A stretch of 64,000 bases of DNA from Devosia nanyangense (GTDB lineage Bacteria > Pseudomonadota > Alphaproteobacteria > Rhizobiales > Devosiaceae). The stretch spans positions 1 to 64,000 of the forward strand of contig JACRAF010000017.1 of assembly GCA_016213505.1 (NCBI GenBank), given 5' to 3'. Position numbers and translations under genes: made by a program. The notes under the pieces were generated by a model. The model saw nothing but the letters and a program-made list of their open reading frames with translations. It did not search any database and had not been told where the DNA came from. Numbering within the stretch: the first letter of the stretch is position 1; each line of letters starts with the position of its first letter. Shown piece after piece: positions 25,122 to 34,102 of this stretch.

Positions 25122-26138
25122 TCACTTCCCCATGAAGCTGAAGCCGCCGGTCATCGAGATCTTGATGATCGCGGGGGCGATGATGACGATGAACAGCACC
25201 GGCAGGAAGAACAGGATCAGCGGCACGGTGAGTTTCGGCGGCAGCGCCGCGGCCTTCTTTTCGGCCTCCATCATGCGTGTCTCGCGGCCCTCCTCGGCCA
25301 TCACGCGGAGCGACGTCCCGACCGCCGTGCCGTAGCGATCGGCCTGGATGAGCGACGTCATCACCGATTTGACGCCGTCGAGGCCGGTGCGCTTGCCGAG
25401 GTTGTCGTAGGCGCGGGTGCGGTCCTCGAGGAAATTCAGCTCGGCGGTGGTGAGGGTCAGCTCCTCGGCCAGCTCCGGGCTCTGCAGCCCGATCTCCCGC
25501 GCCACGCGCTTGAAGGCGTGTTCCACCGACATGCCCGCCTCGACGCAGAGCAGCATCAGGTCGAGCGCATCGGGCCAGGCGCGGCGGATCGATTTCTGCC
25601 GCTTGATGGTGCGGTTCTTCAGCATCAGCGTCGGCAGATAGGCGCCGATCAGGCCGATGAACACGGCATAGATCGCATTGAGATAGAGCGGCTTGTCGGC
25701 AAACACCGTGAAGCTCAGATAGGCGAAGGCCAGGACGAACAGCCCGAACGGGGTGACGAAACGGAGGAACACATAGGTGTTGAGCGGCCCCTGCCCGCGA
25801 TAGCCGGCGCGGGCCAGCGCATCGATGGTGTTCTCGTCGGCAAAGGCCTTTTGCAGCGAGAAGCGCTCGACGACGTTGCGGACATATTCGCGGCCGGCGA
25901 CGCGGCGGATGGTGCCGCGCTGCTGGTCCTGCTGCGGCCCCTGCCCGCGCAGGCGCACCATCTCTTCGGCCCGCATCTTCTCGCGCTCGAGCGCGACGCG
26001 CTTGATGCGCTGCTTGACGGTGGTGCCGCCCCGGCCGAGGAACGCGAAGCCGAGGGTGAACACCACGGCCGCCGCCGAGATCGCCGCCAGTGCGGCGATC
26101 AGGAAGTCACGGGTTATCAGTTGTTCGATAGCGCCCAT
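25122..26138 (-). CDS. tadC: Tad pilus assembly membrane protein TadC
   Basis: 338 residues. Type II secretion GspF-type domain in the C-terminal half (RRAWPDALDLMLLCVEAGMSVEHAFKRVA, then SLIQADRYGTAVGTSLRVMAEEGRETRMMEAEKKAA). Membrane segments lie near the N-terminus, the middle and the C-terminus (PLILFFLPVLFIVIIAPAII). It is an inner-membrane platform partner of TadB. Last gene of the minus-strand run from cpaB or earlier, seven bases after tadB. Confidence 0.94.
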   Translation of the reverse strand: MGAIEQLITRDFLIAALAAISAAAVVFTLGFAFLGRGGTTVKQRIKRVALEREKMRAEEMVRLRGQGPQQDQQRGTIRRVAGREYVRNVVERFSLQKAFADENTIDALARAGYRGQGPLNTYVFLRFVTPFGLFVLAFAYLSFTVFADKPLYLNAIYAVFIGLIGAYLPTLMLKNRTIKRQKSIRRAWPDALDLMLLCVEAGMSVEHAFKRVAREIGLQSPELAEELTLTTAELNFLEDRTRAYDNLGKRTGLDGVKSVMTSLIQADRYGTAVGTSLRVMAEEGRETRMMEAEKKAAALPPKLTVPLILFFLPVLFIVIIAPAIIKISMTGGFSFMGK

Positions 26139-26145
26139 GTCGGCC

Positions 26146-27123
26146 TCAGAAATCGAACTGGATCATACGGCTCATCACCCAGACGCCGAAACTCATCATG
26201 ATGACGGCGATGCCGAGCCAGATCTGGCCGATGGTGGTGGTGAACAGCGGCACCATGTAGCTGGGCGTCGTCAGCGACACTAGGATGCCCACGATGAAGG
26301 GCAAGGAACCGATGATGCCGGCCGAAGCCTTGGCTTCCGACGACATCGCCTTGATCTTCTGCTTCATCTTCTTGCGGTTGCGCAGCACACGGCTGAGGTT
26401 GCCCAAAGCCTCCGACAGATTGCCGCCCGCCTGCTGCTGAACCGTGATGACGACGACGAAGAAGTTGACCTCCGCCAGCGGCATGCGGTCGAACATGATC
26501 TGTACGGCGTCGGTGGTGGACTTGCCCAGCGATTGCTGGTCGAGGACGCGCTGGAATTCCGTTTTGATCGGCTCCTTGGCTTCCTTGGCGACGAGCCGCA
26601 TCGAATCGTTGAGCGGCAGTCCGGATTTGACGCCGCGCACGATCGCCTCGACGGCGTTGGGCAGTTCCTCGAGATAGGCGTTCTGGTGCTTCTTGCGCCG
26701 CCGCCCGAGATAGAGCTTCGGCAGCAGGTAGCCGCCGGCGATGCCGAACACCGGCAAGAACAGAAGCGGCACCTGCAGCACGAAGCAGATAACAACGATG
26801 ATCAGGCCGACGATGATCTGGTTGCGGATGAAGTCGCGGGCCTTGATCTTCATGCCCGCCTGGTAGATTTGGTCCTGCAGCGGCACGCGCCGCCTGGCTT
26901 TGCCAAGCGCCTCGTTCTGCTGCTTCAGAGTCTCGGCGATCTGCTTGCGGCGGCTGTCGCGGGTGCGGACCACGTCGGCGTCGCGCCGGTTGGCCTGGAT
27001 GTCGCCCTGCAGCGCCTTCATGCGTTTGTCGGCCCGGCTCGAGCCGACCAGGCCGGGCACCAGCGCGAAGCCGACGGCCCCGACACCCACCACCGCCAGC
27101 ATAACGTAGACGAGGACATCCAT
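26146..27123 (-). CDS. tadB: Tad pilus assembly membrane protein TadB
   Basis: 325 residues. An N-terminal helix (LVYVMLAVVGVGAVGFALVPGLVG), a basic cytoplasmic stretch, two middle helices (FIRNQIIVGLIIVVICFVLQVPLLFL) and a GspF domain (ELPNAVEAIVRGVKSGLPLNDSMRLVAKE, VVITVQQQAGGNLSEALGNLS) are visible. It forms the inner-membrane platform with TadC. Eight bases separate it from cpaF. Confidence 0.94.
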   Translation of the reverse strand: MDVLVYVMLAVVGVGAVGFALVPGLVGSSRADKRMKALQGDIQANRRDADVVRTRDSRRKQIAETLKQQNEALGKARRRVPLQDQIYQAGMKIKARDFIRNQIIVGLIIVVICFVLQVPLLFLPVFGIAGGYLLPKLYLGRRRKKHQNAYLEELPNAVEAIVRGVKSGLPLNDSMRLVAKEAKEPIKTEFQRVLDQQSLGKSTTDAVQIMFDRMPLAEVNFFVVVITVQQQAGGNLSEALGNLSRVLRNRKKMKQKIKAMSSEAKASAGIIGSLPFIVGILVSLTTPSYMVPLFTTTIGQIWLGIAVIMMSFGVWVMSRMIQFDF

Positions 27124-27131
27124 TCGAGAAC

Positions 27132-28634
27132 TCAGCTCTTGAGCAGCGTCTGCTGCTCGATGTTGGACCGTTCGAGGGCTTCGACGAGGTTGGCTTCCTC
27201 GTTGAAGTAGCGGGCACGCTCGGCGAACTGCGGCTTGGTGATGCCGGTCGAGTGATGGCGGCCGGTCAGGTTGCCGCTCTGGTCCTCGCCGAGGATGTCG
27301 TAGAGGAAGATGTCCTGCATGACGATGGTCTCGCCTTCCATGCCGAGCACTTCGGAGATGTGGGTGATGCGGCGCGAGCCGTCGCGCAGGCGCGCCGCCT
27401 GCACCACCACGTCGATCGAGGAGGTGATCATTTCGCGGATGGTGCGGCTGGGCAGCGAATAGCCACCCATGGTGATCATCGATTCGAGGCGGCTGAGTGC
27501 CTCGCGCGGGCTGTTGGCGTGGAGCGTGCCCATCGAGCCGTCGTGACCGGTGTTCATCGCCTGCAGCAGATCGAAGGCCTCGGGGCCGCGGACTTCGCCG
27601 ACGATGATGCGCTCCGGCCGCATACGCAGGCAGTTCTTGACCAGATCGCGCATGGTGATCTCGCCTTCGCCCTCGAGATTGGGCGGGCGCGTCTCGAGGC
27701 GCACCACGTGCGGCTGCTGCAGTTGCAGTTCGGCCGAATCCTCGCAGGTGATGACGCGCTCATCGCGGTCGATGAAGGCGGTCAGGCAGTTGAGCAAAGT
27801 GGTCTTGCCCGAACCGGTACCGCCCGAGATCAGCACGTTGGCGCGCACCCGGCCGAGAATGCGCAGCACTTCGGCGCCCTCGGACGAGATCGAGCCGTAC
27901 TTGACCAGCTGCTGCAGCGTCAGCTTGTCCTTCTTGAACTTGCGGATGGTGAGCGCGGCGCCGTCGATGGCGAGCGGCGGGGCGATGACGTTGACGCGGC
28001 TGCCGTCGGGAAGGCGCGCATCGCAGATCGGCGAACTCTCGTCGACGCGGCGACCGACCTGGCTGACGATGCGCTGGCAGACGTTCATCAGATGGCTGTC
28101 GTCGCGGAAGCGGACATTGGTGAGCTTCACCTTGCCGCCGACCTCGATGTAGCATTTCTGGCTGCCGTTCACCATGATGTCGGCGATGTCGTCGCGGGCC
28201 AGCAGCGGCTCGAGCGGGCCATAGCCCAGAACGTCGTTACAGATGTCCTCGAGCAGATCCTCCTGCTCGGAAATCGACATGACGATCGATTTGAGGGCGA
28301 TGATCTCGGCGACGATGTCGCGGATTTCCTCGCGCGCCGCCTCCTGCTCCATGGTGGCGAGCTGGCTGAGATCGATCGAGTCGATCAGGGCGTTGAAGAT
28401 CGCCGACTTGGTCTGGAAATATTCCTTGTCGCGGGCGATCGCGTCGGCCGAGCGGACGTCGACAATATCCTCGTTGCGCAGGCGGTTGACCGCCGCATCG
28501 ACCACCGGCTTGGGCACTGCCTCGGTGCGCGCCGGCACCGTCAACGACCCGCTGGCGGGGGCGCTCGGCTGCGGGCGCGGCGCGACGCCCGCCCCTGGGG
28601 TGTTGCCGCCGAACGTCTGTCGTTTGCCGAACAT
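27132..28634 (-). CDS. cpaF: Tad pilus secretion ATPase CpaF/TadA
   Basis: 500 residues. Powers extension (and in Caulobacter retraction) of Flp pili. Walker A GGTGSGKTT at 271-279, the Asp box/Walker B region MRPERIIVGEVRGPEAFDLLQAMNTGHDGSMGTLHANSPREAL with its His box, and the N-terminal all-alpha domain are present. It follows cpaE by one base, so the two are probably coupled. Confidence 0.96.
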   Translation of the reverse strand: MFGKRQTFGGNTPGAGVAPRPQPSAPASGSLTVPARTEAVPKPVVDAAVNRLRNEDIVDVRSADAIARDKEYFQTKSAIFNALIDSIDLSQLATMEQEAAREEIRDIVAEIIALKSIVMSISEQEDLLEDICNDVLGYGPLEPLLARDDIADIMVNGSQKCYIEVGGKVKLTNVRFRDDSHLMNVCQRIVSQVGRRVDESSPICDARLPDGSRVNVIAPPLAIDGAALTIRKFKKDKLTLQQLVKYGSISSEGAEVLRILGRVRANVLISGGTGSGKTTLLNCLTAFIDRDERVITCEDSAELQLQQPHVVRLETRPPNLEGEGEITMRDLVKNCLRMRPERIIVGEVRGPEAFDLLQAMNTGHDGSMGTLHANSPREALSRLESMITMGGYSLPSRTIREMITSSIDVVVQAARLRDGSRRITHISEVLGMEGETIVMQDIFLYDILGEDQSGNLTGRHHSTGITKPQFAERARYFNEEANLVEALERSNIEQQTLLKS

Positions 28635-28635
28635 C

Positions 28636-29910
28636 TCAGGCCTTCTTGAGCTTCAGGAACGAGGGCATCTTGAAGGCCGAGCCTTTGCCTGCCGCCTCGG
28701 GCGCCGAGCGCCCGGTGACGTGCATGCCGATGGTGCGGAAGATATCGTTGATGCGGTTGTTGGGCGCCACTTCGGCCAGCATCTGGCCGTTGTTGGCGGC
28801 GGTGCCGAAGGTCACGGCGTCGAACGGGATCTGCCCCAGCAGCTTGCACTCGATCGAGGTGGCGAACTCCTGCGGGGAAATCTCGGGGCGCTTGGGCACG
28901 CCGATCTTGTTGACCACCAGCAGCGGCTCGGACTCGGTTGGGCGCAGGGCCTTGATGGTGTCGCTGAGATTTTTGGCATTGCGCAGGTTGGCGAGGTCCG
29001 GCTCGGCGACGATGACAACCTCGTCGATGGTCGCCAGCGTATGGCGCACCCAGGCCGTCCAGGCATGGGGAATATCGAGGATCACCACCGGCGTGGTCTT
29101 CTGCGCCAGCTCCATCACTTGCTCGAAATCGCGCTCGCCCTGGTCGAAGGTCTTGTCGAGCATGGCCGGCGCGGTCAGGAGGTTTATGTGGTTGGCGGCT
29201 TTGCTCATCAACCGGTCGAGCATGGTCGGATCGACCTTGCCGGTGGCGGCGAGGACGTCGGCCATGCCGTGCGGCGGGTCCTGGTTGAAGTTGAGCCCGG
29301 CGGTGCCGAACGGCAGGTCCATGTCGAGGATCAGCACGTCCTGCTTGAGGTGCTGGCTGATGGCCCAGGCGACATTGTGCGCGATGGTCGAGGCGCCCGC
29401 CCCGCCCTTGGCGGTAACGAAGCCGATGGTGCGGCCGATCGGGGCCGCGCCCTCGGCGGCGAACAGGTCCGAGATGGCGGAAACGATGGTGTGCGCGTCG
29501 GTGGGCAGCACCAGATATTCGGAGACGCCCGAGCGGATCAGTTCGCGATAGAGCAGCACGTCGTTGACGTGGCCGAGCACGATCAGCCGGGTCGAAGCGT
29601 CGCAGACTTCGGCCAGCCGGTCGAGGGCGTGCGGGATCTCCTCGGTGGGCAGCGAGGTCTCGACGATGATGAGGTTGGGCGTCGGGTTGGATTTATAGCT
29701 CTCGACCGCGCCTTCGAGGCCACCATTGTGGGTGGTGAGCGCGACTTTGGACATGCGCCGGTCGTGCGCCGCCGCTTCCACCAGTTCGGCGGTCTGCGAA
29801 TGCTCGCAGAATGCCTGAATGGTGATGCGCGGCAACAGCCGCGCGCCGGTGGCGACTTCGGTGGCCGGTTCTTCGGCCGGCTTGGCATCCTTGCCCGTCA
29901 GGAAACTCAT
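28636..29910 (-). CDS. cpaE: Tad pilus localisation ATPase CpaE/TadZ
   Basis: 424 residues. Residues about 20-155 are a receiver-like domain, followed by a MinD/ParA-like ATPase with the deviant Walker A VTAKGGAGASTIAHN and a DMDLPFGTAGLNF strand. In Caulobacter CpaE places the pilus machine at the cell pole. It is normally preceded by cpaD; here cpaC ends only 37 bases upstream. Confidence 0.92.
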   Translation of the reverse strand: MSFLTGKDAKPAEEPATEVATGARLLPRITIQAFCEHSQTAELVEAAAHDRRMSKVALTTHNGGLEGAVESYKSNPTPNLIIVETSLPTEEIPHALDRLAEVCDASTRLIVLGHVNDVLLYRELIRSGVSEYLVLPTDAHTIVSAISDLFAAEGAAPIGRTIGFVTAKGGAGASTIAHNVAWAISQHLKQDVLILDMDLPFGTAGLNFNQDPPHGMADVLAATGKVDPTMLDRLMSKAANHINLLTAPAMLDKTFDQGERDFEQVMELAQKTTPVVILDIPHAWTAWVRHTLATIDEVVIVAEPDLANLRNAKNLSDTIKALRPTESEPLLVVNKIGVPKRPEISPQEFATSIECKLLGQIPFDAVTFGTAANNGQMLAEVAPNNRINDIFRTIGMHVTGRSAPEAAGKGSAFKMPSFLKLKKA

Positions 29911-29947
29911 GCTCTAACACTCCATGGCAACGGTTACCGTTGGGTCA

Positions 29948-31408
29948 TCAGTCGAGGACAAATCCAACCGAACCGCTGTAGCTGCCCCGCATCCCGTCGC
30001 TGCCGACGCCGTACATCTGTTCCATGTGACCCAGAAAGATCGCTTCGGCGTCGCCCGCGACGAGGAAATTGTCGGTGGGCTTTTCCGGCTCGGGGCCAGA
30101 ATTGGCCAGATACGGGGTGACGAGGATCACCAGCTCGGTCTGGCTGTGGAGGAAATCGCGCGACCGGAACAACGCGCCGAGGATCGGGATGTTGCCGAGC
30201 CCGGGCAGCGCGTTGACCTGCTGGCGGATCGAATCCTGCAGCATGCCGGCGATGGCGAGGGTCTGGCCGGCCGGCATTTCGACCGTGGTGATGGCCTGCC
30301 GGTTCTTGGTGGCGGGGATGGTGATGGTGCCGGCCGAGATCGCGCCTTCGGTGGTCAGCTCCGACACCGAGGTGTCGAGTGCCAACGAGATGATGCCGTT
30401 CGACTTGACGGTCGGGGTGAACTTCAGCTTCACGCCGAATTCCTTGAAGGTGTAGCTCACCTGGCCGTCCGCCGACACGTCGGTGGGCACCGGGAATTCG
30501 CCGCCGGCCAGGAACGAGGCTTCCTTGCCCGAGATTGCCGTGAGGGTCGGCTCGGCGAGGGTGCGCAGGGCGCCGCGGCGCTCGAGAGCCTTGAGGCTGG
30601 CCTCGAGGCTGAAGAGGCCTGCATCGATGCCGACGCTCACGCCGTTGGAGTTGGTGACGCCCGAGGCGCCGCCCAGCGCCGGCGAATTCTTAAGGCCGAG
30701 GGTCACGGCCCCGACGGTGATCGAACCGTCGAGATTGATGCCGAGCTGCTTGACGGTATCGCGGCCGACTTCGGCGACGGTGACCTTCAGCTTCACCTGC
30801 TGGTTGCCGACGACCTGGATGATATTGGCGACGTTCTTTTCGTCGCCGGCGAACTGCACCGCCATGGCGACGGCCTGGTCAGCGTCGTTCTGCGACAGCG
30901 TCGTGCCCGAGAGCACCACGCGATTGGTCTGGCCGTCGAGGATCACCGACTCGACCTTCACCCGCGAGCCGGGCAGCGTGCGGGCGATCGCCGCCTCGAG
31001 GGCGTTGCCGACGTCCGAGCGCGGCTGGAACACCTTGATGTCGAGCACGGCGATGTTGTTGCCGGCGCCATCGAGGAAGAACACATTGGTGTCGCCGCCG
31101 GTGACGCCCTGGACGATGGCGCGGGTCTTGGACCGCATGATGACGGTGGCGATCGCCGGAGCGCTGGCGATGACCTCGCCGACATTGGTCGGCAGGTCGA
31201 CGATGATCGATTTGTTGACCTCGAGCGCGATGGTCTGGGTCGATCCCATAGCGCGGTTGGCGACCTTCAGATAGCTCGGCTCGGATGCCGCTGCCGCCGG
31301 TGCGAGGCAGAGCGCGGCGATGACCGCCAGGGCCAGCCGCCATCTCGACGGGGCGTCCGCGCGGATCGGAAGAAGAGCAGACATCATGTTGTCCTCGCGC
31401 GCTTTCAT
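29948..31408 (-). CDS. cpaC: Tad pilus outer-membrane secretin CpaC/RcpA
   Basis: 486 residues from the ATG at 31408, which overlaps the cpaB stop (TGATG). An alternative ATG at 31387 has a GAGG site nearby and may be used. A signal peptide (LALAVIAALCLAPAAAA) precedes the pilus-assembly N-terminal domain (about 45-120), a BON-like region and the secretin domain (LEASLKALERRGALRTLAEPTLTAISGKEASFLAGGEFPVP, then LAIAGMLQDSIRQQVNALPGLGNIPILGALF). It forms the pilus pore in the outer membrane. Confidence 0.94.
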   Translation of the reverse strand: MKAREDNMMSALLPIRADAPSRWRLALAVIAALCLAPAAAASEPSYLKVANRAMGSTQTIALEVNKSIIVDLPTNVGEVIASAPAIATVIMRSKTRAIVQGVTGGDTNVFFLDGAGNNIAVLDIKVFQPRSDVGNALEAAIARTLPGSRVKVESVILDGQTNRVVLSGTTLSQNDADQAVAMAVQFAGDEKNVANIIQVVGNQQVKLKVTVAEVGRDTVKQLGINLDGSITVGAVTLGLKNSPALGGASGVTNSNGVSVGIDAGLFSLEASLKALERRGALRTLAEPTLTAISGKEASFLAGGEFPVPTDVSADGQVSYTFKEFGVKLKFTPTVKSNGIISLALDTSVSELTTEGAISAGTITIPATKNRQAITTVEMPAGQTLAIAGMLQDSIRQQVNALPGLGNIPILGALFRSRDFLHSQTELVILVTPYLANSGPEPEKPTDNFLVAGDAEAIFLGHMEQMYGVGSDGMRGSYSGSVGFVLD

Positions 31409-32310
31409 CAGCTGAGCGGTGCCACGGGCGAAACGCCGGTCGTCACGGTGACCGGAGGCTGGGCCAGTCCATTGAGGTCGGTCGAGCTCGGCGCGCCTGC
31501 ATTGGAAGTCGTGCCGGCCATCACGTTGGCTTCGAGGCCGTAGCGGATGAGCCGGATCGGCGCGTTGCGCTGGGTATCGGACGTCCCCGGCTCCTCCGCG
31601 AAATCGACGATCGAACGCAGCGATAGCGACAGCTTGCCCATCTGGCCGGCGTTGGCCACGGTCTCGGCCTGGCCCGGATCGAGCTCGAGCGTGGCGATGG
31701 CGGCATCGGCGAACACCTCGGCCCGCGGGTTGTTGGGATCGTCGGGCGCGCCAGTGGCGCCGAGCTCACCCAGGCGGGTGTTGATGGCGAGCACCCGGAC
31801 GTTGGAGAGGATAGTTTCCGAGATGTCGCCGTTCTCCGTGTTGCGGGCGAGGATCACATCGACATGGTCGTTGGGAACGATGAAGCCGCCCGACGCGGAC
31901 TCGGCGGTGACGGCGATCGAGACGCCGCGCATGCCCTTGGCGAGCACGGCGCTGAGATAGCCCTGGTCGGAACGGACGAGCTTTTCCTGGCGGATCGGCT
32001 CACCAGTGAATATCTCGAAGCGGGCGACGGAGCCCTTCATGTCGGTGATCGCCTCGGGCGTCGCCGCGGCGGTGATGTATTCGGGGCGCAGGGCGCCTTC
32101 CGGCCAGTCCTGCCATTGCAGGTTCACATCGGACAGCCGCTCGCCGACGCCGATGGGCGTCTTGGCCACAAGGATCTGCGCGCGTGCTTCCTGGATCACC
32201 TGGGTAGGTGGTGCATTGTCCGGCTGACCGCCGCCGCGGGTGGCGAGGTAGGCTGCCAATCCGCCCGCGAGCAACGCCACCAGCAGGAGCAGGATTCGCG
32301 AGACTCTCAT
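31408..32310 (-). CDS. cpaB: Tad pilus assembly protein CpaB/RcpC
   Basis: 300 residues. An N-terminal helix (ILLLLVALLAGGLAAYLA) acts as signal or anchor. A SAF domain follows (ILVAKTPIGVGERLSDVNLQWQDWPEGALRPEYI), then a RcpC-like region with GMRGVSIAVTAESASGGFIVPNDHVDVIL. CpaB is a periplasmic partner of the secretin. Translationally coupled to cpaC. TTAACC-type motifs lie 74-105 bases upstream. Confidence 0.93.
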   Translation of the reverse strand: MRVSRILLLLVALLAGGLAAYLATRGGGQPDNAPPTQVIQEARAQILVAKTPIGVGERLSDVNLQWQDWPEGALRPEYITAAATPEAITDMKGSVARFEIFTGEPIRQEKLVRSDQGYLSAVLAKGMRGVSIAVTAESASGGFIVPNDHVDVILARNTENGDISETILSNVRVLAINTRLGELGATGAPDDPNNPRAEVFADAAIATLELDPGQAETVANAGQMGKLSLSLRSIVDFAEEPGTSDTQRNAPIRLIRYGLEANVMAGTTSNAGAPSSTDLNGLAQPPVTVTTGVSPVAPLS

Positions 32311-32383
32311 CGCCAGACTCCACTCAACTCAAACCAATACCCAGAACTGTCGGCGGATAATGGGCGTCAAAGGGTCAAAACTT

Positions 32384-32415
32384 GGTTAACCGATGCTTTG
32401 CATTTACGGTTAACC
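32384..32415. promoter_or_regulatory. Two GGTTAACC palindromes upstream of cpaB, candidate CtrA sites
   Basis: GGTTAACC occurs at 32384-32391 and 32408-32415, 24 bases apart start to start. TTAACC is the half-site of the CtrA cell-cycle regulator (TTAA-N7-TTAA or TTAACCAT). The spacing here is not the canonical N7, so CtrA binding is an inference. Confidence 0.45.
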
Positions 32416-32445
32416 GAACCTTGTTCCAGTCGCAGGCTGTAAAAT

Positions 32446-32949
32446 TCAGCCGATGAAGTGCTGGAAGATCGCCGTCTCCGGGTAGACCAGCAGCGCCGCG
32501 ATCGCCAGCGTGATGCCGTACGGCACCCCGGACTTGTTGTCGTGCAGCCGGTCGATCCATTTGTGCCGCGCCAGCCATGGCGCCAACGGGTAGCGCCGGA
32601 TGGCGAGGATCAACAGCGTCAGTCCGCCGCCGAGCAGCGCCGCGTAGATGACATAGGGCAGCAGCAGCCCGAACCCGACCCACAGCGTCGTCGCCGAGAC
32701 GAGCTTGGCGTCGCCGCCGCCGATCCAGCCGAAGGCGAAGAAGGCAAAGGCGATGGCCAGCACGATCGCCGCCGCGGCAACGCTCGTGCCGATCTCGTTC
32801 CAGCTGAGCTGGGCGACGAGCGCCAGCGCGAAGTAGGCCGCGGCGATGAGCAGGACCAGCCAGTTGGCGATGCGCATGGTCAGCAGATCCGACGACGCCG
32901 CATACGCCATCAGCACCGGAAACACGAACAGCGCGAGAGTGAAGAGCAT
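32446..32949 (-). CDS. cpaA: Prepilin peptidase CpaA
   Basis: 167 residues, the short type A24 prepilin peptidase without methylase domain. The catalytic GxGD motif lies in WIGGGDAKLVSA and the first catalytic Asp near the N-terminus in AYAASSDLLTMRIANW. Six or so hydrophobic segments fill the rest. It removes the leader of Flp pilin and the TadE-like pseudopilins. Located between flp and cpaB. Confidence 0.92.
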   Translation of the reverse strand: MLFTLALFVFPVLMAYAASSDLLTMRIANWLVLLIAAAYFALALVAQLSWNEIGTSVAAAAIVLAIAFAFFAFGWIGGGDAKLVSATTLWVGFGLLLPYVIYAALLGGGLTLLILAIRRYPLAPWLARHKWIDRLHDNKSGVPYGITLAIAALLVYPETAIFQHFIG

Positions 32950-33014
32950 GGTGGACCCGGCCGCGGCGCCGAAGCGAGAGTCGCGCCAGGGCCGGCCGGG
33001 AGTGTCGGCGCGCC

Positions 33015-33022
33015 ATGGTTAA
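33015..33022 (-). promoter_or_regulatory. TTAACCAT motif upstream of cpaA
   Basis: The minus strand reads TTAACCAT, a known CtrA half-site form, 66-73 bases before the cpaA start. An eight-base match can occur by chance, and support comes only from similar motifs near other pilus genes. Confidence 0.35.
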
Positions 33023-33037
33023 CAAAGCGCAAAAGCA

Positions 33038-33060
33038 GAAGGGGGCGCGAAGCCCCCTTC
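33038..33060 (-). terminator. Hairpin terminator downstream of flp
   Basis: GAAGGGGGC and GCCCCCTTC form a perfect nine-pair stem with a short loop, 38 bases after the flp stop. On the minus strand it is followed by a T-rich tail (TGCTTTTGCG). It probably ends most flp transcripts, so the abundant pilin is made in excess over CpaA and downstream products. Confidence 0.7.
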
Positions 33061-33098
33061 GATATGCCAGCCGATGGGACCCAGGAGGTCCCGCCGGA

Positions 33099-33272
33099 TC
33101 AGCCGGTAGCGCCGTTCAGCTTGGTGCTGATGCGGCCGAAGAGTGCCGACAGGCTCCCGCCGAGGGTGGTGGCTGCGGCGATGATACCGACGGCAATGAG
33201 CGCGGCAATCAAGCCATACTCAATCGCAGTCGCGCCGGATTCGTCGTTTGCGAAACGAGCGACAATGTTCAT
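33099..33272 (-). CDS. flp: Flp-type major pilin
   Basis: 57 residues from the ATG at 33272, chosen because an aaggag site precedes it and the short leader fits Flp pilins. The leader MNIVARFANDESG is followed by ATAIEYGLIAALIAVGIIAAA. Cleavage after the Gly puts Glu at position +5, the processing signature for CpaA. It is the major subunit of the Tad/Flp pilus. Its own terminator and TTAA-rich upstream region suggest separate control. Confidence 0.94.
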   Translation of the reverse strand: MNIVARFANDESGATAIEYGLIAALIAVGIIAAATTLGGSLSALFGRISTKLNGATG

Positions 33273-33586
33273 TCCAGGCTCCTTGCACACGTCATATTCG
33301 TTGACAGCATCATCCGACGCGTCAGGCATCGAACTTGTGCTTACGCTAGGTTAACTGGGTTGAGATTGAGTTAATCGCAAGCTCCGGACGGCCCCGTACG
33401 AAGCCTGAGTTTCGGCATGGATAGCAGCGACTTGCCCGGTTTGTTACAATTGGAATCATGTTCGACGCCGGGCCGGACGAACCCCCGGCGCGGCGGCCCG
33501 GTGCCTGTCTTGGCTGGGGGTTTGTCAATTTATTCACCATTCACGCCGAAACTGCTTGGTGAGCGTATCAAGTACCGGGTTCCACC
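33273..33586. promoter_or_regulatory. Divergent regulatory gap between flp and a cpaC-N-like gene
   Basis: This gap of 314 bases holds no convincing gene. Visible content: GGTTAAC at 33350-33356; TTGA-N7-TTAATC at 33360-33376, one base off the TTAA-N7-TTAA CtrA pattern; and a half copy of the dispersed repeat, ttcaccattcacgc, near 33533-33547. A GC-rich tract at about 33475-33505 shows no clear signal. Promoters for both flanking genes must lie here, but no clear -35/-10 pair was found. Confidence 0.5.
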
Positions 33587-34042
33587 ATGCCGCTTCTACG
33601 TCCTCTCGTCGCCATCGCCGCCGCCGGCCTGATGCTGGCGCCGCTTGCCGTCGCGGCTGAAACCGGCGAGCCGATCAGCGTCAAGGTCAACATGGCGCGC
33701 ATCCTCAGGATCAGCGCCCCGGCGGCCACCGTCATCATCGGCAATCCCGGCGTCGCCGACGTCACCATCCAGGATCCGCAGACCCTGGTGCTGACCGGCA
33801 AGAGCTATGGCCAGACCAACCTCATCGTTCTGGACAACATGGGCAACCCGGTCGCCGACACGATGATCACCGTGGTGCAGGCGCAGACCGATCTGGTGAC
33901 GGTGTATCTGGGCACGGCGCGGACGACGCTCTCCTGCGCGCCGATCTGCCAGCCGACGATCATGCTCGGCGACGACGTGCCCTTCAGCACGGGCGCCTAC
34001 GCCTCCTCCAGCCTGGTCGAGACCGCCGCCCGCCCGAAATAG
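33587..34042 (+). CDS. Pilus assembly protein, CpaC N-terminal-domain-like, exported
   Basis: 151 residues. A signal peptide (LLRPLVAIAAAGLMLAPLAVAAE) is followed by one pilus-assembly N-terminal domain (ISVKVNMARILRISAPAATVIIGNPGVADVTIQDPQTLVLTGKSYGQTNLIVLD). That is the same kind of domain found at the start of the secretin CpaC, here alone. Two cysteines (SCAPICQP) could form a disulphide. It may assist the secretin in the periplasm; a replacement for the missing CpaD is only a guess. Confidence 0.8.
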   Translation: MPLLRPLVAIAAAGLMLAPLAVAAETGEPISVKVNMARILRISAPAATVIIGNPGVADVTIQDPQTLVLTGKSYGQTNLIVLDNMGNPVADTMITVVQAQTDLVTVYLGTARTTLSCAPICQPTIMLGDDVPFSTGAYASSSLVETAARPK

Positions 34043-34102
34043 GCGCCCGCGGTAAGCTCTCGTTAACCTCCGGACAATCGCGGCCAAATGCGCGGGCTCG
34101 CC

